Shown here piece after piece: positions 46,400 to 57,199 of a DNA stretch of 64,000 nucleotides. Position numbers and translations under genes: made by a program. This stretch comes from Paulownia fortunei (taxonomy: Eukaryota; Streptophyta; Magnoliopsida; Lamiales; Paulowniaceae). Each line of letters opens with the position of its first letter. Positions within the stretch are counted from its first letter, which is position 1. A model generated the notes under the pieces. The model was not told the DNA's origin and did no database searches. It saw only the letters and a program-made list of their open reading frames with translations. Where the stretch lies: contig CM033115.1 in the NCBI GenBank assembly GCA_019321725.1, positions 13,216,673 to 13,280,672 of the forward strand, written 5' to 3'.

Positions 46400-49360
46400 T
46401 ATCTAATTAGTTTGGACACATATGTGAGGAAAATGGAGTTGAAATTTGAAGGATGATTCTAAACATTTTATAACTAAACAAGCTTGCGAAGAGTGATGAA
46501 TCAAACACTTCAAAATAACTCGATTTATATGATGATGCAAATTGATTTGTATCTCAATTAGGACGATGTAATCTTGATTGCGGCCTATGTAATGAATAGT
46601 GTGCCTCCAAGTGAATTCTCCAACCTTTAATGAGCTGTAATGTAGCAACAAACCCAAATTAGTGGGTTTATGCCTATTTAAGTTCAAGAAGTTGTGTTCT
46701 CAAAAGTGATAAATACCTTGATAGAGAAATGTCAGAAATTATGTCGCACTATGTAGTTTTCCTCAAGAAGGATTTACGAGCATATGAGAAGTCAAATGTA
46801 GCTTGAACTATATGAGTTGCAAATTTTTTGAGGAGATGTTCATTTTTCTAGTGAGGATAATATATTTTAAACACATCTATCAATAGTTAGGATAGTGGGA
46901 GCGACCCTAAGTTAGTGGAAGTGTCTCACTTGAAAATGACTCTCATATTCTACAAGTAAGAAGGATTGAACATGAGTTGTTCCCCATCATCTATATGAAA
47001 TTGAGTGGGTATCCTTCAGACTACTCTTGTAGATGTTGATAAGTCACCTTAGACTTTTGACTTCACTTGATGCTTTAAGAGAATAGCTACTGTGGAGGAA
47101 AAGATGAGCCTAATTACTAAGAATAAAATTTAAGAGTTGTTTGATCTTCCGTCTAGGTGCAAGACTATTAGAAACATGTGGTTTTTAGAGGTCAACTGCA
47201 AAGAAGATGGGTTCATTGACATGTATATAGCTTAACTAAGGGTGAAATGTTTACACTTAATTGAGGAGCATAAATTTTTGAGATGTTTTCCCTAAGTGGT
47301 GAGATTGCCTCAATTCGAAAAGATACTATTAGATATTGTCACTTTCATCTAGGTTTGTATTGGATGATTGAGGTTGACATATAAAAATGAGGAGTAGATG
47401 AGGAAATCTATGTGGATTGCCTAATGAATTCAAGAAGTAGGGCAAGAGCATAAAGATTATTGATCGAAAAGCTCCATTTATAACTTGAATTATCGTTCAA
47501 ATAGTGGTGTTATCGATTTCATCGAGTTATCACTCTGATAGGCTTACGATGATTAAGTAAGACACAGAATATATATGAAGATAAATCAGAGAATTTATTT
47601 CTCATTGCATATAGGCAACCCTAAATAATGTGATGGCTAGAAGGGACATGAAGGTGTCTCCACTTAGTAATGGTTATCATTTACATTTGAATGGACATAG
47701 AAAAAGTAGATATATACTTGGTATTATGATACCGAGTTTTTGTTTGCATCTCACATATCCTATTGACACTTAATGATCAAAGATTATGTTCTTAGTTAGA
47801 TTGAAATAACTTAAGATAGAAGAAGAAAAGAAATACTAGCTAGTATTATGCAAGTATTGTAGAAAGTTTGATGTGCACTGGTGTGTACTCAATGAGTACT
47901 GTGTTTGATAATTAAACTATTGGTGAGTGGATATCAAAGTGATTCTTGATACAATAATATGATGTTGTCAACTGGATACTTAGATATCTTAATAGAATGG
48001 TTTAACATTTGTTGGAGGCAAGCTGGTATCTTGAAAGGATGTACATTGTGCACATATTTGCAAGGTTGTCGTTATCTTTGAGATAATAAAGTTATTTTGA
48101 TACATGCTTTGGTGTTGAGTATAGTTGGAGGACTAAGCATACTTATACTAGTCATTGCTTCACTTAAGAGAGTATTGCACACAACTAAATTATTCTGAAG
48201 CATATTTCTACGAGCAGTTTGATCGGTTATCCCTTGCCTTTATATGGAGAAATGCTCCAAAGGCATGTGAGTAGTATGGGATTATGTAGAACTTGATTTT
48301 TATGGCCGATGAGAACATGTTGTGATTAATGAGATATATTAATGTTCTCATTATATGGTTGGTACTGGATTTATGATTTGTCACCAACCTTTGATTGACC
48401 CTCTCACATGGATAATCGCCCTGCCGTTGTGATAGCGAGCAAGATGAGACTTAAAGATCATGTCGCATAACTGAGGTTTGTGAATGATCGCCTTCATGCT
48501 TGGAGTAGTGAGGAAGATAATTCATAACTAAGAATCAATTGAGCTTGGAGGCTAAAATTAGATTAGAGTTGATAGATTATGGAGTATGTCCAAACTTCAT
48601 GATAAGCCTATTTGTAGCTGAACATACGAATTGCTAAAAGGCATTTGGGAGAGTGACTTTTAATGGTATGCAGGTCAGGCGCTTGGAGAGTGACTGGAGT
48701 TAGGTTCATATGATATTTAGAGCGTGACATACCCAAATTGAATGGGAGCTCTATCATTGGGAGCTCTATCATAACATGTATTCATACTATATGTACTTTG
48801 AGACGACCTCCTTTGAGAAAGTGACTTAATGAGTCCCTTCTTCATTACTACGTGAGCCCATATTATTTCTTGTACCCTATGGGACTCTGGAGTTTGTCAT
48901 GAGGTGTAAGCTTGATGATGCTACTTTAGCATATATTCAATGGCCATGCATGATTCGGTCTGTCAGATCATGCCTAGAAAAACTGTGAATACTAAGCTAA
49001 TTGGCATGAGAGGTCGAGGAAGAACTAAGTTGGTAACGCACTTATGTTCTATGGTTCATAGCTTGGGTGACTGTGTCGAAATGTGTTTAACTAGTCATGA
49101 ACATAGATATATATTTGAGTATGTCAAGCATGCTTTACTTATTTTATTGAGGGATCTAGAGATGTTTGATTGGGTGCGATCACTTGGTTTGGGCTACACA
49201 GCGAGCTACTAAGTTGTAGGGTTATATTAGTTTGGTGATAACTTAATATAACTATCCTCACATGTGCTTTCTCGCTTGGTCACACACCTCATTTCCTGTA
49301 TGAAGGGAATGGCATGAGATTTAGAACTTATATGATGATGAGATCGAGTCAAATATGTAT
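46400..49360 (+). pseudogene. copia pol remnant of element B
   Basis: Integrase-like text with ILIAAYVMNSVPPSEF at about 46570-46620, resembling the TAAYVLNRVPSK stretch of copia integrase. RT start: MSLITKN, ELFDLPSRCKTIRN and VNCKEDGFIDMYIA at about 47105-47230, in register with the usual WELVDLP...KEDGSIDRYKARLVA. The RNase H remnant has STGYLDIL near 47970. It aligns with element A from 46690 on. Stops and frameshifts throughout. Confidence 0.7.
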
Positions 49361-49370
49361 GAGTGGGAGA

Positions 49371-49889
49371 TATTGAAAATTGAATCGAGTTTAGGACTCT
49401 TGATCCAATTGTTATTCATATTGGATGTTATCTCTACAATTTGGGTGTGATTGAGTTTTCTAGTTGGATTGAAATTCTTCCTTAAGTAGGAATATATATT
49501 TCTTATCCTCATCCAATAGAACATGTGAGTGAATGAACGTATTCTCCCAAAATTCTCTCTACGTTCTTCCTTGGAGCATCACCATAAATTCCAAGCACTT
49601 GAGGTGTGTAAACATATGAATAATTTTAATAGTTATTTACCACAAACGAAAAAGATGTATTCGTATTTGGTTAGTGGTTCAATCCAAAAAAATATTAGTA
49701 GACGAGCCTGATCCATAATACGTGGATTGACAATTCACTGATGTATTCATATTTGGTTAGTGGTTCAATTAAAAAAAAATATTAGTAGATGAGCTTGATT
49801 CATAATACGTGGATTGACAATTCACTGTTCATAGATATATTGATCCACTTTTATATATAAATATTATTATTGTTGGATATTTGCATACA
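49371..49889 (+). repeat. copia B 3' LTR
   Basis: It starts TATTGAAAATTG directly after the purine tract and ends TTGCATACA. It carries an internal 87-bp tandem duplication missing from the 5' LTR. Confidence 0.8.
49654..49826 (+). repeat. 87-bp tandem duplication in B 3' LTR
   Basis: Copies 49654-49739 and 49740-49826 share GATGTATTC.TATTTGGTTAG, ATATTAGTAGAYGAGC and TACGTGGATTGACAATTCACT with few changes, so the duplication is more recent than the LTR divergence. Confidence 0.88.
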
Positions 49890-49894
49890 GTTGC

Positions 49895-51044
49895 TTTACA
49901 TCATTATCAACCAAAAGTATTAAATATGAAAGTTTTGAATTTCATACTCTTAAAACGCATAGCCAATAAAATCACAGCAGATTCTAGATACTAAATTTGT
50001 ATGTGATGCATGTTACTTAATATATTTTAAATTTTCTACTGTGCAAAATGCGCCGAATCACAAAACCCAACAATCAAGCAAGGGATTGAAAAAAAAAATC
50101 ATCTCATTGCTGGCCTATTATGAAATAAAGTTATGAATAGTAGATTTTAGAAAAAGAAAATGATTTTCACAAATGATTTGAATTGATTGTTTATTTGATA
50201 TTAAATTCTCGTATGCTCTTGATATATTTCATTTGGCTTTAGAACATTTGATATTTGTGAAAAAATAAAAAAAGTAGATCAATTAATTTAGAATATGTGC
50301 GATTTTTAATCTCTTTAATGGCCAAGTTAACGATTTCATTAAGTATTCAAGACAACCCTCTTTGTATCGTCAACTTTCAAAAAGATCGATAAATGGGTTA
50401 CAATATTAAAAAGTGCTAAAGTTTAAAATAAAAAATTAAATAAGAATTACTTAGAGGACCAAAATTAAAATTTAGGCAATTTATTTACCATGCATAAATT
50501 ATATAGGTAAAACCAATCAATTAGTAACCATCCAGTGCATGTTTGATATTGAATGATTTTCTTTGCAGTAACTTTTCACCAAAAAATTGTTATATATTTG
50601 TGTGTATTAATGTTGAATTTTTTGATTTCATATTTCAACTAACTAGAGATATTGAACTACCTTACGGCACTATACAGACAAACACATACATATATACACT
50701 TTACAATTTTGGCATTATTAAATTTCGAGAAGCTTCTAGTTCTGTTGTTTAATATTATCAATATATTTTTGAAAACTACTAAACCACTAATGTATTTTTT
50801 TGTATAAAAAATCCACAAAAATAGTTTTCAATTCAAAAAATTTATTCCACCAACATTTTATCTGAAAAATTCCAATTCTTAACGTATTTGCACTAGCACT
50901 GTTAAGGTTTAATGATATTTCGATTAAATTGCTCTGATTTCTTAGATTAAAAAATTAAAAATTGAATTTTTAGACCAAAAATTTTTCTTCGATTTTACAA
51001 ATTATAATTGCATAAACAATTCCAATTTTAACTTTTGAAAATTT
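49895..51044. other. gene-free AT-rich stretch
   Basis: No supported gene. It lies 3' of the truncated minus-strand NHL gene. I searched it for the missing C-terminal half (a PGFYQG-like segment) and did not find it. Confidence 0.5.
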
Positions 51045-51425
51045 TCAATTTATAATATCTTCTAAAAAATATAAAAAAATATATGTTAAGTTGATTAACA
51101 TATTATTAATTACAGTGTAGTTGGCTATAGGAAAAGTACTCGTTTTCGGGCCGTAGTAGAAGGTGAGATGGACGTATTCATAGCGCACGCCGACTTCTGT
51201 CATCACGTTTTTGAGCTCGATGTCGAAGAAAATGAAAGTGGTGGTGGTGGTGGTGGTGGTGGAGTTGAAAGTAGGCAATCTAGTGTTGAGTGCAGGGATA
51301 TACAAGTCTTGTATGGAGATTGTGGGCATTTGGGTCTGAGAAACGAGCACTATCATCATTATAAGCCATATCAGGAATGGCAATCCCCAGAAGATTGCAC
51401 AAGCCGTGGCAGTACCTTGATCCAT
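51045..51425 (-). pseudogene. NDR1/HIN1-like (NHL) protein, C-terminally truncated
   Basis: NHL proteins are small plasma-membrane proteins of the LEA-2 group, many linked to defence. The chosen start reads MDQGTATACAIFWGLPFLIW. An upstream in-frame ATG at 51482 would add 19 residues, but the intact paralog has no matching extension there. One membrane span follows, then SIQDLYIPALN, a polythreonine tract, FIFFDIELKN and HLTFYYG, matching the paralog at 55326-55943 until the YTV at about 51110. There homology stops and the frame runs into AT-rich sequence to the stop. The rest of the LEA-2 domain (about 115 residues in the paralog) is missing. The break falls at TACACT|GTAATT, which could be a splice donor, but I see no downstream exon. 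Confidence 0.78.
51239..51262 (-). repeat. ACC microsatellite coding polythreonine
   Basis: A run of ACC codons (GGT on the plus strand) within the NHL frame encodes eight threonines. The paralog has no such tract at this place, so the repeat expanded in this copy. Confidence 0.9.
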
Positions 51426-51482
51426 ATCTGTTTTTTTCTTTTTTCTACTTAGTTTCTTGGGAAGACCAGGTACTACGTACAT

Positions 51483-52487
51483 ATACCTGTGAGGGAGATG
51501 ATTAATTACTATGGCGCGTTAATTCTTGAAATGAAAGGTGATTGGTTCATACTCTAGAAGAGAATACTACTTTCTACAATAATATAAATGAAATAAAGAC
51601 TTAAAAGTCAATTAGATTAATGTATATATTCTATTTTTTTCTATACCCACTTATGTTTGTTTCTTGGAAGGTGGAAACAAGATTATTGTAGTTAGCTTCA
51701 AATTTTTATGCATTTTTTCTATTTCACTAGATTCGTTACAGTGTCAATAATATAAATATGTTATGTTAGATATTTAGATAGAATTTATCGTGTTTTCAAT
51801 AAAAAAAAATGGAATACAAATTGAATAAGAAAAGTGAATGAGAAAATTTCACCAATTAGTCATTAATTTTGAACAACACGGCATTAGAATTAATATATTA
51901 TATTTTTCTACACCTACTTTTATTTGTTTCTTCCTTTTCTTCGATTTCTATTTAAATATGGGTATATAAATAGACTAATCAAGTCAAGAAATCATCTAGA
52001 AACTCTTTTTTATACATTTAAAATTTTGTTTAGGGTGCTAATTAGTTGGATATGCGGCTTGGAGTTTCACACTCTACCTATTTTGATTAGGGCGTAAGAT
52101 TTTAATTCATTAGGATGAGTTGATTTATACTTTACACAAGTTCAGCTGGTACCCGCATAGAAATACGCTAATATTTGAATGGAAATATGAGAGAAATAGA
52201 TGTTCAAATCCAGTAATCTTTCGCAAAGTCTTTTTATACAATTAAATATTTTAACAAAAATTGAAAAATCATTCAACTTGAGGTAATTAATTTATTGTCC
52301 CGTTTTGAGAACACATTCCATAATATAAGCTTGACCAAGAAAAAGAGCTTAATTTATTTATTTTTCAATTGAAAGAGATTAATTTAGATTCACATTGTGA
52401 TGTAATAGAGTCCTCAAATTGCACTTCTAACTGTGAAATATTACCAAAATACCTAAAATATTCAAAGGATTGCGCCCTTTTACTCAT
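51483..52487. other. upstream region of truncated NHL gene
   Basis: About 1 kb of AT-rich sequence between the truncated NHL gene and the solo LTR, with no gene seen. With 54733-55264 it is what remains of the original spacer between the divergent NHL genes. Confidence 0.5.
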
Positions 52488-52492
52488 GATGC
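52488..52492 (+). repeat. left target-site duplication GATGC
   Basis: Directly precedes the solo LTR and is repeated exactly at 54728-54732. Confidence 0.85.
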
Positions 52493-54727
52493 TGTTAGAT
52501 TAGAATGCCCAACGCCCCAATTAGATTGCGTGTATTATACTCTTTTACTTTTGTAAAGACAATTTTATTGGAAATTATATTAATAAAAATGCATTTTCTT
52601 TATTTTATGTCTTGCATTTTTTATTTCTGCACATTAAATAAAGTTTTTGAACCTAATTTAGCTACGAGGCATGGTCGCGCATATAATGACGATCATGGAA
52701 CATGCCTTTAAGGCTTTGGTTTTAAATAAGCTCCGAGTCGATAGCTTTTTGAGATGAAACATCAAATATCTCAGTAAGACTCGTACATATAATGCATGCT
52801 CGTAAGACGAGAATGTCACATTCCATTGGCATTAGCGTAGAGACATAAGTGCATGTATGTGGGTGCTTGTTAGGGAACAAGTACACCGAATATGGCCCGC
52901 AAGAAATTCTTGGTTGGAGGTTTTGCCCATCGAAATAAGAATTTTTGTGTTGCGATAGTACACGACTAGTCTTCAAACTTGAGACACGATGGTAGCCTTG
53001 TGTGCATCCTGCAGCACTTTGATGTATTTTCTGATTGTTTGACAATCACAAATGGGGTATGTTAGGTGTTGCACTAGTGTGTATGAAGGTTTGTCAGTGG
53101 CCAACATAAAATTCGACAATTGTCTTTTTAAACAAGGGAATCTCCTGTATTTTCATAATTCGTGATTCCAAGACCTTGGCCAAGGCAGTATGAATTGTGA
53201 TTCATCAAAAATCATTGGAACTTGAAATGGAATCACAGTTATTGAATCATTTAGGGTTTCGACTTATAATTCATGCCTTATATTCAATCAGGAGGTTAGC
53301 TGTCGAAAGGACCATACGTGTATGGTACTCACAACTGAAATAGGTTTACTCGCTATTTCACCTAAGATCAGTTTGTCATAATTACTTGTTAGATGTTTTC
53401 ATGAATAATGAGGTTCTTGAAATTAAGAAGTTGATTCCAAACGGATTAATTAATTGGATTAATTAATTAAAATAATTATTATTCATAAGTTGTAAATGTT
53501 GCAAACTCACTACTAGCTTAGTAGTGAATCTAAAAGGCTCACATATCTTTATAGAAAGTAACATTTCTAATTTTAGATTTTATCCAATGGTTGAAAATTA
53601 ATTAATTAATACTGATCAATTAATTAATTAAGGGTTCTATTTAATTTAATGATTTAATTAAATTATTCAATTAAGTAATTGGATTATTTAATTGGACTTA
53701 ATTTGATTAGAAAGCCTAATTGGAGTAAATTAAATTAATCAATTGGATTGATTAAATTAGGATTGAATCAATTGAATTGATTTGGTGATTTTTTAGTCCA
53801 ACCCCAAAATAAATGTGGATCACTTAAGAAGCCCACTAAAGTATGAAGAGAATAAATTAAATAAATATGATTTATTTAATTAACATATTTATAGATAAAT
53901 AAATATAGTGATCAATTTTATGGGATAAAATAGGCCACTAAGATTTAATTTATGTATAAATATAATTATAGTATATATATATATATGATATATATCTATT
54001 TTGATATTATTTGAAAAGTTCAAATTAATATCAATAATGTATGTCAATAATTTTGATGATTAATGTAATCTCAAATTAGTGTACATACAATAGGAGAGAG
54101 AAAAGAGTAGAGTCATTGGAAGATTTGGAATTCTTTCAAAGTAAGGTTTTGAAATAGTTCAAAATTGAAAAACTTTCCAAAAATTGGAAAATGATTAAAA
54201 TTTTCAGCCCTATATATATGAGGGATGAAAATTACATAATCAATTCAAAAAAAAAAATGAGCAAAAATTATTTTATTTAAAGTTTTCTATTTTTACTCTC
54301 CAAGAAAAGAAAAAAAAGAAAAAAAAATCAGTTTCTTGTTATTCTTTTCATATTATTGTTTCAAAAATTTTAAAAATCAATCTTTATTGTTCTTGAAAAT
54401 ATACTCCGGTTCTAGATTAATAAATAATTAAAAGGATACTAGCGAATCTTTTTTATTGGTGTTGTTCTTCCGTATTATGGACCTGATAGAGAGGAGACAC
54501 TTGGATCACTGCGAGTTCTGATAGTCCAGAATAAGTAATTAATTGCTTCATTCCCTACAACAACCGGAATGCACGAAAGGTATAATCCAATTTTATATTT
54601 ATTTATATATTCACTTGAATAAATGCGATTGTTAAAATCGCTTTCGAATCAAAGGGGTTAAATTTATATTTGATAAAAAATTTAATTTTTCACTGTGTAT
54701 ACCCCTGCGATTATAGTGAACCCAACA
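52493..54727 (+). repeat. solo LTR, 2.2 kb
   Basis: It starts TGTTAGATTAGAATGCC and ends TAGTGAACCCAACA, with TG...CA ends, and is flanked on both sides by GATGC. No coding or primer-site sequence accompanies it, so it is a solo LTR left by recombination between the two LTRs of a full element. The same family is present in reverse at 35460-36921 plus 42655-42832. A CTATATATATGAGGG motif near 54211 may be its TATA box. A 107-residue minus-strand frame at 52722-53045 lies within it and has no recognisable content. Confidence 0.85.
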
Positions 54728-54732
54728 GATGC
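54728..54732 (+). repeat. right target-site duplication GATGC
   Basis: Exact partner of 52488-52492. Confidence 0.85.
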
Positions 54733-55264
54733 GATCCAATCCAAATTTGGGTTTGAATCGACTCGAACTCTCCACTATTGATAAAGTAGACTGATGAAAA
54801 GGAAAAGTTAAACTAAATCATGACTTTTGGACTATAGGTCATACGACCTACGTAAATAAATTAATATAAATACACCAATACATCATTTTTCAAAGGTAAT
54901 TTTTGTATATTTTCTCACTTAACTAAGTAATTTTTTATTATTTTTTAATTTAAACTGATTTAAGTATCAACTCATTTAATCAAGATTCGTACCAACAAGT
55001 TTAACACTTATTATTATTTCAATTCATCTCGAGTTCAAAGCACCTGACTCGAAATCATTTCAACCCAAGATTGATTTATCCAAATTACATTGCTTATTGT
55101 TTCTTTTCTTTATTTCTTTTCCTTTTTTTATAATTACTCTGTCTCTATCCTCTCTCTTCTTTCTTCGAGTGTCTCTATACACACACAGACTCCTCCCGAC
55201 CAATTTGTATTATAACTCCACTTTCTTTCTCCTCCCACTTCCTTAATATCCTAAAAAAATTCCA
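54733..55264 (+). promoter_or_regulatory. likely promoter and leader of NHL gene
   Basis: Upstream of the NHL gene. The last 130 bp (about 55138-55255) are strongly pyrimidine-rich (CTCTATCCTCTCTCTTC), as in many plant core promoters and leaders. A weak TATA-like CTATACAC lies near 55172. The solo LTR ends about 530 bp upstream of the first ATG. Confidence 0.45.
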
Positions 55265-55943
55265 TGAGTACAGCTTTTCCAAGAAGACTGCAAGAGCGCC
55301 TGAGGTATGAAGGTGATCCTCTCTATTGGTTGCTCGTGTTATAACATTCGCACTAATCCTGTTATTCTTTTACTTATGCATCGCAATGCCCTTAGGCTTT
55401 GAGCCCTCATGCTCCATACAAAACTTTTACGTTCCAGCCCTCAACAAATTCATCAATTCCACCATCGGGATCAGCAATACTGACACCCTCCTCTTCTTCG
55501 ACCTCGAGCTTCGAAATGCGATGGACAACAAAGGTGTCCATTACGACGCCGTGAACCTCACCTTCTCTTACGGCACAAACACAAGCATGGCCATCGGCAC
55601 GTACTCCGTGCCTGGTTTCTACCAAGGGAAGGGGAAAAAAGCGCAGAGGAGGGACGTGGCCATGGTGACGGGCAGCGTGCCGTGGGTGGAGGCGGCGATG
55701 AGGGCTCTTTCGAGTGGCTCGACGCCGGATTTCAGGGTGGGTTTAGTCACCAAAGTGAAATTCAATAATTATTTATGGTACTCGAAGAAGAAAAGGATAG
55801 TGGTGGGAGGTATGGTTGAGGTTGATGATTCCGGTAGGAAAGTGGAGAAGAAGCATGTTAAACTCAGGTCTGGGGCACCACCCCTGCGGGTGGGCCTTTT
55901 GGTTGTTGCTAGTCTTTTGGTCTCTCTTTTCTTGTTAAAATAA
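55265..55943 (+). CDS. NDR1/HIN1-like (NHL) protein, frameshift near start
   Basis: An LEA-2/NHL membrane protein, probably facing the cell wall from the plasma membrane. The frame 55326-55943 gives a membrane span (FALILLFFYLCIAM), then SIQNFYVPALN, LLFFDLELRN, NLTFSYG, YSVPGFYQGKGKKA, WVEAAMRAL, a basic stretch with KKKRIVVGG, and a hydrophobic C-terminus (VGLLVVASLLVSLFLLK) as in GPI-anchored NDR1-type proteins. This frame has no ATG before 55386, which is past the membrane span. The natural start is probably the ATG at 55265 (MSTAFPRRLQERL), which is one frame off. A single missing base near 55330 would account for this. So it is either a recent pseudogene or a sequencing error. Its C-terminal half is intact, unlike the paralog at 51045-51425. 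Confidence 0.75.
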
Positions 55944-55992
55944 TGTTTACAATTGTAGCCGTGCATTTTAATTTAGGTGAGGGGATAAAAGT

Positions 55993-56002
<10 letters not shown>

Positions 56003-56025
<23 letters not shown>

Positions 56026-56047
56026 TGTGTGTGTGTGTGTGTGTGTG
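56003..56047 (+). repeat. TG dinucleotide microsatellite
   Basis: A TATATA run followed by about 20 TG repeats with one interruption (TGTTGTG near 56025), just 3' of the NHL gene. Confidence 0.95.
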
Positions 56048-56777
56048 AAAATTATATTATATCTTAAATCTTTTTTAGTCATTTTGCAACCTGTGATATT
56101 TGCCAAAATAGACTCGAAAATTTTAAATAAGAATCATAATACTAATATTTTGTATTATTTTTGGTTTTGAAAGAATGATTGAAAGTTAATGTTGTCATAT
56201 TATTAATTTAAATTGAGATGATATTTTAAAAAAAAATAGTAAATAAATTCTTATTTTAGAAAATATTAAAAAAGTAGAAATAATAAATTTAAGAGAAATG
56301 GGGTATTAATTGAAATTAGCAATTAGGATATAAAAGTTGTTATAAAATTTATGTAAGATAAACAGGTCAACGGGTCGCCCATGAGGGCTAACCAGACCCA
56401 AAAATATTCAAAAAAATAAAATTGAATTTTGGTAGGAATGGTTTTCTGAAAATCACCTCATAACCAACATAATAGAGAACTTTCCAAAATCTTCTCTCCG
56501 CTTTTGAAAATAAGAAAAACTATCTCTATAAAAATAACATAAGAAAGAAAACAAAAATAGAAAGAGGGTTATTGTGATAAAAGAGTGAAAATAAAAAATA
56601 CAACTACATGAAATATTTGGATTGTGGATCAAAGCCCCTTCTATATGTTATCGGATTTGGACGAAAGTGAGCCTTAAAAAATGTGAGAAACATAAATGAT
56701 TCAAACATGGCAAAAAATCCGAATTGTAATAAGTTTCCTTGAACTTTCCTCATATTTATTTTATTTAATTTCCATCA
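56048..56777 (+). other. AT-rich stretch, probable LTR of remnant E
   Basis: No gene. The last part precedes a primer-site-like sequence, so it should be LTR, but I could not find a second copy or a clear start. Confidence 0.4.
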
Positions 56778-56791
56778 TTAGTATCAGAGGC
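56778..56791 (+). other. possible primer binding site of remnant E
   Basis: TTAGTATCAGAGGC resembles TGGTATCAGAGCC and lies upstream of a plus-strand copia pol remnant. Confidence 0.5.
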
Positions 56792-57199
56792 ATATGTGGT
56801 TGAATTCTTGATATTATTTGGCTATGTTTAATGTACTAAAATATTTTTTTTCATACCATTAAGTTGCGTATGGTGAAAGTTTGATAGGTTTTTAATGGCA
56901 AATCTTGATATACTTCATATTACACCATAATTTTTTTATAGAAGCATGCTTATACATGGTAGAAATAATCTGAAAAGTTTCATAATGATATAGTTTGTAT
57001 ATTATGAGATTTTTTATTCTATAAGCTAATTGAAAATTTGATTTTCAGTCCATGAATAATGGTTTTTGTTGTATGAAACTTATATGGTTAGATTCTACTC
57101 GTGAAGGGCTTTCCAACTATATATTATACACGAAAATCGGCGTTAAAATGAGTAAAATATAGCCGTTTGAAGTTTATATTGAATTTTTTATTTTCTGAA

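Larger units (their letters stand above)
42921..49889 (+). mobile_element. copia element B
   Basis: LTRs at 42921-43393 and 49371-49889, a primer site TGGTATCAGGGCC, and a purine tract GAGTGGGAGA before the right LTR. The flanks GTTTC (42916-42920) and GTTGC (49890-49894) are a near-perfect 5-bp duplication. It is homologous to element A in the LTRs, leader and pol, but has kept the middle that A lost. Coding capacity is destroyed. Confidence 0.83.

Noticed and set aside
46173..46687. Two minus-strand frames of 75 and 94 residues
   Set aside because: Antisense to the copia B integrase remnant.
52722..53045. 107-residue minus-strand frame
   Set aside because: Lies wholly in the solo LTR; no family resemblance, and the related LTR near 36700 does not keep it open.
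55907..56106. Open frames across the TG microsatellite
   Set aside because: Open only because the dinucleotide repeat lacks stops.
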